Source: JAHHUA01 sp036635475 (GTDB taxonomy: Bacteria > Bacillota > Clostridia > Oscillospirales > Ruminococcaceae). From it: a DNA stretch of 12,475 nucleotides. The stretch covers positions 1 to 12,475 of the forward strand of contig JAVWQH010000044.1 of assembly GCA_036635475.1 (NCBI GenBank). The letters are read 5' to 3'. The notes under the pieces are model-generated. The model had not been told where the DNA came from. It did no database searches and was given only the letters and a program-made list of their open reading frames with translations. The position numbers and the translations under genes are program-made. Shown here in pieces: positions 5,727 through 11,435 of the stretch; positions within the stretch are counted from its first letter, which is position 1, and each line of letters opens with the position of its first letter.

Positions 5727-7736
5727 ATGATAACCTTTGCCTTAGCAGGAAATCCTAATTGTGGAAAAACAACATTATTTAACCAATTGACAGGCTCAAA
5801 CCAATATGTTGGCAACTGGGCTGGCGTTACCGTTGAAAAGAAAAGCGGAGATTTTACTTTTGAAAATGAAAAATATAAAGTTGTGGATTTACCGGGAATA
5901 TATTCTCTTTCACCATATACAATGGAAGAAGTTATTGCCAGAGATTTTGTTATAAAAGAAAATCCCGATGTTATAATTAATATAGTAGATGGCACAAATA
6001 TTGAAAGAAATCTTTATTTAACAATCCAACTTATGGAACTTGGAAAACCTGTTGTAGTGGCAGTTAATATGATGGACGATGTTAAATCAAGAGGGGACAG
6101 CATAGACTTTCCAAAGCTTTCTCAGCTGCTTGGAATTACTGTATTGCCAATTGTTGCACGTCATAACGAAGGAACAGATAAACTAATTAAAGAAGCAGTT
6201 ACGTCTGCATTAGGCGGATTTTTGCCAAAAATTCCAAAATATGATGAAAATACGCAAATAGCTCTTGACAAAATCAAAAATTTGTTAAAGAATAAACATA
6301 ATAGCCAACCTATTGATTTTTATGTGGGAAAACTGATTGAAGGTGACAAATCATATAATGAATTTTTGGAACTCAATAGTAAAGAAATTGAAAGAATCAA
6401 CGAAATTGTTTCTGAATATGAAAAAACCAATCAATATGGCAACAGCGAAACTATGTTTGCAAACGCAAGATATGAACTGATAACAGGAATAATAGCTAAG
6501 TCAATGCACAAAAATTCGGTTGCTGGGAAGCTTACAGTTTCAGATAGAATAGATATGGTTTTGACAAATAAGTTTTTGGCAATACCTTGTTTTATGCTAT
6601 TAATGTTTGCAATGTTTTCATTGACGTTTTCGGGTTTAAGCTCAACTCTTAGCAGTGGTATTGAAATATTGATTAATGATTATATTTCACCAACATTAAT
6701 GGGAATACTATGCACAGCGAATGCTCCCGATTGGACCATAGGACTCATAATTGATGGAGTAATTGGAGGCGTTGGGGGAATATTGGTTTTCCTGCCGCAG
6801 ATTATGATTTTGTTTTTGCTTTTATCAATTCTTGAAGACAGCGGTTATATGGCAAGAGCAGCATTTATAATGGACAGACTTTTACGAAAATTAGGACTTA
6901 CAGGAAAATCCTTTATACCAATGTTAATGGGATTTGGTTGCACAACTCCGGCAGTTATGGCAGCAAGAACTATGGAAAATGAAAAAGACAGAAGACTTAC
7001 AATAATGTTGACACCATTTATGTCTTGTGGTGCAAAACTTCCTATTTATGCACTTTTTGCATCAGCATTTTTCAAAGAATACAAAGGTCTAGTAGTTTTT
7101 GGAATGTATTTCCTTGGAATGTTTGTTGCAATAATAGCAGGTTTAATTTTAAAGAACACACTTTTCAAAGGCGATTCCGCACCATTTATTATGGAACTTC
7201 CAACATATAGATTTCCAACTCTAAAAAGTCTATTTTTACATATGTGGGAAAAATGCAAAGGATTTTTGGTTAAAGCAGGAACAATTATACTTTCAATGAG
7301 CGTTATAATTTGGGTATTGCAAAATTTCGACAGCAGTTTTCATATGGTTGCAAACACATCTGACAGTCTTTTCGCACAGCTTGGCTCATTTATTGCACCT
7401 ATCTTTATTCCCCTTGGATTTGGAACATGGCAAGCAACAGTGGCTTTATTATCAGGTCTTGTAGCTAAAGAAACTGTTGTAACAACCTTGATGGTGCTTT
7501 ATGGAGCAACAACAGATGCAGGACTTACAACTGCCTTGTCAACAGTATTCACTCCCGCATCAGCACTTGCATTTATGACATTCACACTATTGTATATGCC
7601 TTGTATTTCAGCATTCGTTTCAATTAAAAGAGAAATGAACAGTATGAAATGGGCATTAGGTACAGCAGCATTTTTAACAGTGGTTGCATATGTTGTTTCA
7701 TTTATAGTGTATAATTTGGCATTAATTATTTTGTAG
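5727..7736 (+). CDS. feoB: Ferrous iron transporter FeoB
   Basis: FeoB is the inner-membrane Fe2+ permease with an N-terminal GTPase. In this 669-residue version the G motifs are complete: G1 GNPNCGKT (8-15), G2 Thr in GVTVE (about 35), G3 DLPG (54-57), G4 NMMD (114-117), and a G5-like region near VARHNEG (about 144). A helical GDI-like linker follows to about residue 260, then the polytopic membrane part. Both Gate regions carry the conserved cysteines, GFGCTTPAV (Cys about 405) and SCGAKLPIY (Cys about 434). ATGs occur at 5721 and 5727. I chose 5727 because AAAGGAG (5713-5719) is 7 bases away, whereas the first ATG would be only one base from it. Length is in the normal range, slightly short of the 770-residue E. 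coli protein. Confidence 0.96.
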   Translation: MITFALAGNPNCGKTTLFNQLTGSNQYVGNWAGVTVEKKSGDFTFENEKYKVVDLPGIYSLSPYTMEEVIARDFVIKENPDVIINIVDGTNIERNLYLTIQLMELGKPVVVAVNMMDDVKSRGDSIDFPKLSQLLGITVLPIVARHNEGTDKLIKEAVTSALGGFLPKIPKYDENTQIALDKIKNLLKNKHNSQPIDFYVGKLIEGDKSYNEFLELNSKEIERINEIVSEYEKTNQYGNSETMFANARYELITGIIAKSMHKNSVAGKLTVSDRIDMVLTNKFLAIPCFMLLMFAMFSLTFSGLSSTLSSGIEILINDYISPTLMGILCTANAPDWTIGLIIDGVIGGVGGILVFLPQIMILFLLLSILEDSGYMARAAFIMDRLLRKLGLTGKSFIPMLMGFGCTTPAVMAARTMENEKDRRLTIMLTPFMSCGAKLPIYALFASAFFKEYKGLVVFGMYFLGMFVAIIAGLILKNTLFKGDSAPFIMELPTYRFPTLKSLFLHMWEKCKGFLVKAGTIILSMSVIIWVLQNFDSSFHMVANTSDSLFAQLGSFIAPIFIPLGFGTWQATVALLSGLVAKETVVTTLMVLYGATTDAGLTTALSTVFTPASALAFMTFTLLYMPCISAFVSIKREMNSMKWALGTAAFLTVVAYVVSFIVYNLALIIL

Positions 7737-7771
7737 GTTAAATGATATATTAATAAAGTGAGGAAGGAAAT

Positions 7772-7993
7772 ATGAAATATTTTATAATTGGCATTTGCAT
7801 ATTGATAATAATTTATGCAGTTGTTATTTTAGTGAAAACAATTGTAAGAATGTCAAAAGGCAAATGTTGTGAAGGCTGTTCCAATTGCCCCACAAAGCAT
7901 ATGTGTTCAGTTGCCGACAAGGAAAAAAACAAGTCTAAAAATGAAAAAGAAGAAATAGCTGAAAAAGAAGAAAACGAAAAGCAGGAACAATAA
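7772..7993 (+). CDS. FeoB-associated Cys-rich membrane protein
   Basis: This small protein of 73 residues has one N-terminal membrane helix (about residues 4-25). A cysteine cluster follows: C32, C33, C36, C39 and C45, in the pattern CC-x2-C-x2-C-x5-C. It ends with a strongly charged Lys/Glu tail. This matches the small FeoB-associated Cys-rich family commonly encoded after feoB in Firmicutes. It may play the part of FeoC or help pass or sense iron at FeoB, but its function is not established. The Cys cluster follows the helix with basic residues RMSKGK, which by the positive-inside rule places it in the cytoplasm. AGGAAGG precedes the ATG. It lies 35 bases after feoB with no terminator, so it is in the operon. 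Confidence 0.85.
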   Translation: MKYFIIGICILIIIYAVVILVKTIVRMSKGKCCEGCSNCPTKHMCSVADKEKNKSKNEKEEIAEKEENEKQEQ

Positions 7994-7994
7994 A

Positions 7995-8384
7995 ATGAAT
8001 GAAGGACTACATCAAGCAGGAGAGGATTATCTTGAGGCAATACTTCAACTACAAAAAAATTCTGAAGAAGTAAGGTCGGTTGATGTCGCAAATACATTGG
8101 GAGTTTCAAGACCGAGTGTTAATAAAGCGATAGGTGTTTTGAAAGAAAAAGGTTTTGTAAAGCAGGAACATTATGGTTCAATCAAGCTTACTGATGATGG
8201 ATATAACTATGCAATAGAAATAATGCAGCGACATACAACTATCAAAAGGTTTTTAACAGATATTTTGAAAGTTGAAAATTCCATTGCTGATTCAGATGCT
8301 TGCAAAATGGAACACGCCGTCAGTAGAGAAACTATGTTGAGTATGACAAAATATCTCAAGCAGATAATGGGTGAAAATCTTTAA
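7995..8384 (+). CDS. DtxR/MntR-family metal-dependent repressor
   Basis: This 129-residue protein has a winged helix-turn-helix (about 1-70, VANTLGVSRPSVNKAI as the HTH) and a metal-binding dimerisation domain (about 75-129). It lacks the SH3-like third domain of DtxR/IdeR. Aligning by motif, D11-YL-E14 matches MntR D8/E11, H80 matches MntR H77 and DtxR H79, and C103-x2-E106-H107 matches DtxR C102-E105-H106. MntR carries Glu at the C103 position. The position of DtxR E83 is Lys84. The metal site is therefore a mixture, and iron or manganese specificity cannot be read off directly. The ATG is one base after the preceding stop with only a weak ribosome site, suggesting translational coupling. 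It probably binds the two operators before feoA and so represses its own operon when metal is plentiful. Confidence 0.88.
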   Translation: MNEGLHQAGEDYLEAILQLQKNSEEVRSVDVANTLGVSRPSVNKAIGVLKEKGFVKQEHYGSIKLTDDGYNYAIEIMQRHTTIKRFLTDILKVENSIADSDACKMEHAVSRETMLSMTKYLKQIMGENL

Positions 8385-8393
8385 ATTAATTTT

Positions 8394-8421
8394 TTGTACA
8401 TTGTTTTGTTAAAAATATAGT
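8394..8421 (+). promoter_or_regulatory. Possible promoter for the secreted-protein gene
   Basis: TTGTAC (8394-8399) is followed after 16 bases by TATAGT (8416-8421). A second TATAGT overlaps at 8421-8426. No terminator is visible after the regulator gene, so read-through from feo is also possible. Confidence 0.4.
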
Positions 8422-8426
8422 ATAGT

Positions 8427-8441
8427 ATATCATTATGATAT
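8427..8441. promoter_or_regulatory. 15-bp dyad after the promoter
   Basis: ATATCA-TTA-TGATAT is a perfect dyad with six-base arms just downstream of the candidate -10. It could be an operator. Its half-site order (ATCA then TGAT) is opposite to a Fur box, and it does not match the feo operators. In AT-rich DNA a dyad of this size may be chance. Confidence 0.25.
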
Positions 8442-8477
8442 GTGGTAATATTATTCAAAAGAATGGGGGAATTAGTT

Positions 8478-9170
8478 TTGAAAAAGATAAAATCAATACT
8501 TTCAATTTTAATAGCATTTACAATAGTTGGATTAACCTCGGTTAATGCTGTAGCTGTTCAGGCTGATAATGACAAAGAAATGCCTAAAAAAACCGAACAG
8601 AGGTACGAGTTTTTGCTCTTTGAAGATAGAACATTGGGAAGTCACGTGTTCGATATAATAAAAGAGGGAAAAGCAGTTGCTTTTGTGGACGGAAAAGACT
8701 ATGATGTCACAATAAAAGGCGAAAATGTTGGTAACATCAATAAAAATTTGAAAAGATACAATATTGGGCTTGATATAATCAGAGAAAAAAATGAAAAGAT
8801 TGATAAGCTTGTAGGTAGAACAACCCCAAAATATGTTATGCAAATATCAGATGAAAACGGAATACCGGGGATTATGACCTATGATTTGCATAAAACAAGT
8901 TTTTTCCCTAATTCAACTGTTGACTTATATCAATTAAGTGATGGCGATAAGAAAATTGATTTAGTTATGAATAAAATTCCGGTTGATGATAAAGGAAATA
9001 TAAGATTTGATGTTCAAACAGCAGGAAGATATGTTTTGGTTGGTGCATCAAATACAGCCTCAATAAACCCATACGACTATGAAAGACCACAGCTTTTTGA
9101 TATTGATGAGTTGCTATCATTTGAGGATAACTACTTTAAACTAGATGATATGAATGTAATTTCCCATTAG
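8478..9170 (+). CDS. Secreted protein of unknown function
   Basis: I do not recognise the family. I chose the TTG at 8478 because GGGGGAA (8465-8471) sits six bases before it. The protein then begins with a clean signal peptide: KKIK, a hydrophobic core about SILSILIAFTIVGLTSV, and a likely cleavage near residue 26 or 29 (AVA or VQA) before DNDKEMPKK. An in-frame ATG at 8442 would add 12 residues ahead of the signal peptide and is less likely. The mature part (~200 residues) looks beta-rich, with a repeated polar/hydrophobic alternation, a segment ending DVQTAGRYVLVGAS, and an acidic C-terminal tail. There is no LPxTG, lipobox Cys, or SLH repeat, so it should be released or held non-covalently. 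Position after feo may be coincidental. Confidence 0.7.
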   Translation: MKKIKSILSILIAFTIVGLTSVNAVAVQADNDKEMPKKTEQRYEFLLFEDRTLGSHVFDIIKEGKAVAFVDGKDYDVTIKGENVGNINKNLKRYNIGLDIIREKNEKIDKLVGRTTPKYVMQISDENGIPGIMTYDLHKTSFFPNSTVDLYQLSDGDKKIDLVMNKIPVDDKGNIRFDVQTAGRYVLVGASNTASINPYDYERPQLFDIDELLSFEDNYFKLDDMNVISH

Positions 9171-9180
9171 CAATAGAACA

Positions 9181-9233
9181 AGCACCCTCTGCATATAATA
9201 TAATTGATAATATTATATGTGGAGGGTGCTTTT
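9181..9233 (+). promoter_or_regulatory. Hairpin enclosing the ymxH-like Shine-Dalgarno
   Basis: Arms 9181-9201 and 9210-9230 pair at 19 of 21 positions around an 8-base loop, followed by TTTT (9230-9233). The right arm contains the GGAGG (9221-9225) used by the gene starting at 9234. The hairpin begins 10 bases after the secreted protein's stop, so it can act as a weak terminator for that gene. In a read-through transcript it would hide the ribosome binding site. The left arm also contains TATAAT-like sequence (9194-9199), so a transcript starting inside the hairpin would lack the occluding arm. Confidence 0.7.
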
Positions 9234-9515
9234 ATGAATTGTCGAGTTCAAGATTTGAAGTATAAAGATGTTGTCAGTGTTAGTGACGGAACAAGACTTG
9301 GTTGCGTTTGTGATGTTGAAGTCGACACTTGCACAGCAAAAATTTGCTCAATAGTGATTTATGGGCGGTTAAAATGTTTTGGTTTATTCGGCAGAGAAGA
9401 CGATATTGTCATTGATTGGTGCGATATTAAGCTGATTGGAGAAGATACTATTTTAGTTAATTATTGTTGCACAGTTGAGCGAAGAAATGGTGCATTTTGG
9501 GGTTTATTCAGCTAA
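9234..9515 (+). CDS. YlmC/YmxH-family PRC-barrel protein
   Basis: This 93-residue protein belongs to the YlmC/YmxH sporulation-protein family, which has a PRC-barrel fold. Recognisable features are the start RVQDLKYKDVVSVSDGTRLG, the strand pattern CDVEVDTCTAKICSIVI, the motif CFGLFGREDDIVIDW, and IKLIGEDTILV. Its biochemical role is unknown. The ATG at 9234 fits GGAGG at 9221-9225; an ATG at 9204 lies inside the hairpin loop region and has no ribosome site. It is very Cys-rich: nine of 93 residues (3, 24, 26, 33, 38, 48, 63, 78, 79). A tail of about 15 residues (CTVERRNGAFWGLFS) follows the usual family end. The stop region overlaps the convergent cheW-like gene by 12 bases. Confidence 0.8.
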   Translation: MNCRVQDLKYKDVVSVSDGTRLGCVCDVEVDTCTAKICSIVIYGRLKCFGLFGREDDIVIDWCDIKLIGEDTILVNYCCTVERRNGAFWGLFS

Positions 9516-10334
9516 TATTCCAAACAGTTCATTTTCGTCAATAACAAGTACTTGTTTTTCAGTTGAAGCTGATTGAGCAATTTGAGTTACAAGAGTGGTT
9601 GAAAATGTTGAGCTGAAATCGTCTGTTTTAGCAATTAAATTCAGGCTTTCAACAGCAATAACTTCGTCTACTATAAGACCTAATCGTCTTTCGTCTTGAT
9701 TTAGAACAATACACATTTCTTTGATAGATTCTTTAAACATATCTTTTGTTTCATCAAGGAGAGAAATAACTTCTCCCATAGATTCCATAGTTTCTTTTTC
9801 AACAACATCTTTAATGCAATTGATTTGTTCGCCTTTATCTTTAGCTTGCTTACAATTTATTGCACTTACTGCTGATTGATGCAGCATAGTATGAGGGTCA
9901 TTAATTTTGTTTAAATGGTATTGAATTGTTTGGTTATTAGTTTTATAATTATCGTACCACTTTCCAAATGCACATTGATGAGGGTCAGTGGCAAGGGTGA
10001 AGTCACGATTTTCCTCTAAGGAGGATTTTAATTCATTAACCCAGTGGATATGGTCCTGTTTTCGCAGTTCGAGCATATTGTCAAATTCTTCTTGCTCAAC
10101 GGAAAATGAATTCATACCAAGAACAATTCTGAGTTCAACAAGAGGGACAATTTTTCCACGCAGATTGATTATACCACGTACACAAGTGGGCATATCGGGC
10201 ATTGGAGAAATCGTTTGGTCAAGCTGAAAAATGGTTTCGATATTTCCGCTGTTAATTGCAAAAACTTGCTCATTCAATTTAAAGAGAAGCCAAGGCAAAG
10301 TTTCTTCTAAAGTTGTATTTTTTGAAATATCCAT
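9504..10334 (-). CDS. CheW-like coupling protein with inserted CZB zinc domain
   Basis: The product is 276 residues. Residues 14-75 are the first half of a CheW domain (LLFKLNEQVFAI, MPTCVRGIINLRGKIVPLVELR). Residues about 85-155 form a chemoreceptor zinc-binding (CZB) domain with the expected 3-His/1-Cys ligands: H95 (DHIHW), C121 (CAFGKW), and H148 and H152 (PHTMLH). Residues about 205-276 give the second CheW half (CIVLNQDERRLGLIVDEV, then VLVIDENELFGILAE). CheW couples chemoreceptors to CheA. CZB domains bind zinc tightly and have been linked to zinc or oxidant sensing. I chose the ATG at 10332-10334 because AGGAGG (complement of 10341-10346) lies six bases upstream; a longer open frame exists but starts before the promoter. 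The gene stands alone without other che genes and has its own promoter. Confidence 0.88.
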   Translation of the reverse strand: MDISKNTTLEETLPWLLFKLNEQVFAINSGNIETIFQLDQTISPMPDMPTCVRGIINLRGKIVPLVELRIVLGMNSFSVEQEEFDNMLELRKQDHIHWVNELKSSLEENRDFTLATDPHQCAFGKWYDNYKTNNQTIQYHLNKINDPHTMLHQSAVSAINCKQAKDKGEQINCIKDVVEKETMESMGEVISLLDETKDMFKESIKEMCIVLNQDERRLGLIVDEVIAVESLNLIAKTDDFSSTFSTTLVTQIAQSASTEKQVLVIDENELFGILAE

Positions 10335-10347
10335 AATTAACCTCCTA

Positions 10348-10367
10348 AAAGTAAAAGTGTTTACTTT
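10348..10367 (-). promoter_or_regulatory. Perfect 8-bp dyad in the cheW-like leader
   Basis: AAAGTAAA (10348-10355) and TTTACTTT (10360-10367) are a perfect inverted repeat around four bases. It lies between the promoter and the AGGAGG of the minus-strand gene, nearly touching the ribosome site. It may be an operator or a small leader hairpin; its function is unknown. Confidence 0.4.
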
Positions 10368-10380
10368 AATTGATGTAATA

Positions 10381-10409
10381 AGTATAACATATATTGCATA
10401 AAAAACCAA
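10381..10409 (-). promoter_or_regulatory. Promoter for the cheW-like gene
   Basis: Reading the minus strand, TTGGTT (10409-10404) is followed after 17 bases by TATACT (10386-10381). TGT stands just before the -10, an extended -10. It gives a leader of about 40 bases. It looks like a sigma-A promoter, not a sigma-D motility promoter. Confidence 0.65.
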
Positions 10410-10452
10410 TAATTGAGGATAAAAATTTAGATAAAATAAAAGCAGAAAAAGC

Positions 10453-10481
10453 TTGCATTTCAGTATAGGTAATGTTATAAT
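10453..10481 (+). promoter_or_regulatory. rpsB-tsf promoter
   Basis: TTGCAT (10453-10458), a 17-base spacer, and a consensus TATAAT (10476-10481) preceded by TGT (extended -10) form a strong sigma-A promoter. Transcription would start near 10488, leaving a leader of about 120 bases before rpsB. It is divergent from the cheW-like promoter at 10381-10409. Confidence 0.8.
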
Positions 10482-10487
10482 AGTTCG

Positions 10488-10607
10488 GAAAGACGCACGC
10501 ATATCTATTAATCCCAATGGATTAGAGAATGATTTTCGAGTGTTTTCTTAATGAAAATGGAAATCAATTTAAATATGCGGTGGACAAAACAAAAGGAGGA
10601 TTTTACA
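10488..10607 (+). promoter_or_regulatory. Structured 5' leader of rpsB
   Basis: The ~120-base leader can form a hairpin with stem TAATCC/GGATTA (10509-10514 with 10519-10524, CAAT loop), extended outward by TCT/AGA across a bulge. A weaker stem-loop uses ATTTTC (10532-10537) and GAAAAT (10553-10558). Ribosomal-protein operons are often controlled by such leaders. I cannot assign this to a known leader family by eye. Confidence 0.4.
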
Positions 10608-11339
10608 ATGGGCGTAGTATCAATGAAACAACTTTTAGAAGCAGGTGTTCATTTCGGACACCAAACAAGAAGATGGAACCCTAAAATGGACGAATACATC
10701 TTCACAGAAAGAAACGGCATCTACATCATTGACTTGCAGAAGACCGTTAAGAAACTTGAAGAGGCATATTTGTTCATAAGAGATGTTGTTGCTAATGGCG
10801 ACACCATTTTGTTCGTAGGAACAAAGAAACAAGCTGGCGATTCCGTTAGAGAAGAAGCTGAGCGTGCCGGTGTTCATTACGTTAATGCTAGATGGCTTGG
10901 CGGTATGATGACAAACTTCAAGACAATTCAAAGAAGAATAAGCAGACTTGTTCAACTTAGAAAAATGGAAGAAGACGGAACATTTGACCGTTTGCCTAAG
11001 AAAGAAGTTATCAAGCTTGAACTAGAAATTGAAAAGCTTGAGAAATTTATGGGCGGTATCAAGAATATGGATAAGCTTCCAGGAGCTTTGTTCGTTGTTG
11101 ACCCAAGAAAAGAAAAAATTGCTGTAGCTGAAGCTCATAAACTAGGTATTCCAGTAGTAGCAATTGTTGATACAAACTGTGATCCAGACGAAGTTGACTA
11201 TGTTATCCCTGGTAACGACGATGCTATTCGTGCAGTTAAGCTAATTGCTTCCGTTATGGCTGATGCTATTATCGAAGGCAGACAGGGCGATGAAACAGCT
11301 GAAGTTGTAGCAGCGGAAAAAGAAGAATCTGCTGAATAG
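10608..11339 (+). CDS. rpsB: 30S ribosomal protein S2
   Basis: S2 is a small-subunit ribosomal protein that binds 16S rRNA late in assembly and helps recruit S1 and place the mRNA platform. This version is 243 residues, normal for the family. Hallmarks are MKQLLEAGVHFGHQTRRWNP near the start, FVGTKKQA, NARWLGGMMTNFKTI (about residue 93), DPRKEKIAVAEA, and the C-terminal IPVVAIVDTNCDPD with VIPGNDDAIRA. An acidic/Ala tail of about 20 residues ends the protein. The ATG at 10608 follows AAAGGAGGA (10592-10600). An upstream in-frame ATG at 10551 would add 19 residues not seen in S2 and lacks a ribosome site. It is the first gene of the rpsB-tsf pair. Confidence 0.97.
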   Translation: MGVVSMKQLLEAGVHFGHQTRRWNPKMDEYIFTERNGIYIIDLQKTVKKLEEAYLFIRDVVANGDTILFVGTKKQAGDSVREEAERAGVHYVNARWLGGMMTNFKTIQRRISRLVQLRKMEEDGTFDRLPKKEVIKLELEIEKLEKFMGGIKNMDKLPGALFVVDPRKEKIAVAEAHKLGIPVVAIVDTNCDPDEVDYVIPGNDDAIRAVKLIASVMADAIIEGRQGDETAEVVAAEKEESAE

Positions 11340-11350
11340 TTCAGTATTAT

Positions 11351-11389
11351 TATGCCCGAACATTGTATGCTCGGGCATTTTCTGTTTAA
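11351..11389 (+). terminator. rpsB-tsf intergenic hairpin (attenuator-like)
   Basis: ATGCCCGA (11352-11359) pairs with TCGGGCAT (11371-11378). Inside it the stem can continue across one A-C mismatch (ACA/TGC region). It is followed by a broken T-tract, TTTTCTGTTT. It lies 12 bases after the rpsB stop. Because tsf follows with no clear promoter of its own, it is probably a partial terminator that lowers EF-Ts relative to S2, as described between these genes in other bacteria. Confidence 0.7.
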
Positions 11390-11435
11390 AATATAATTAA
11401 TAATTAAATAAAGTGATATATTGGAGGATTTTAAT

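Noticed and set aside
8427..8441. A Fur box at the ATATCA-TTA-TGATAT dyad
   Set aside because: The half-sites are in the opposite order to the Fur consensus, and no other Fur-like copies are seen. I kept it only as a weak dyad.
8442..8477. Upstream ATG start for the secreted protein
   Set aside because: It would place 12 residues, including Met-Gly-Glu, before the signal peptide and lacks a ribosome site. The TTG at 8478 has GGGGGAA at six bases.
10335..10517. N-terminal extension of the cheW-like gene to 10517
   Set aside because: The extension would cross the gene's own promoter and ribosome site, and its translation is Leu/Phe-rich noise unlike CheW. The ATG at 10334 has a strong AGGAGG.
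10551..10607. Earlier rpsB start at 10551
   Set aside because: It has no ribosome site, and the 19 added residues are not part of S2. The 10608 start has AAAGGAGGA at correct spacing.
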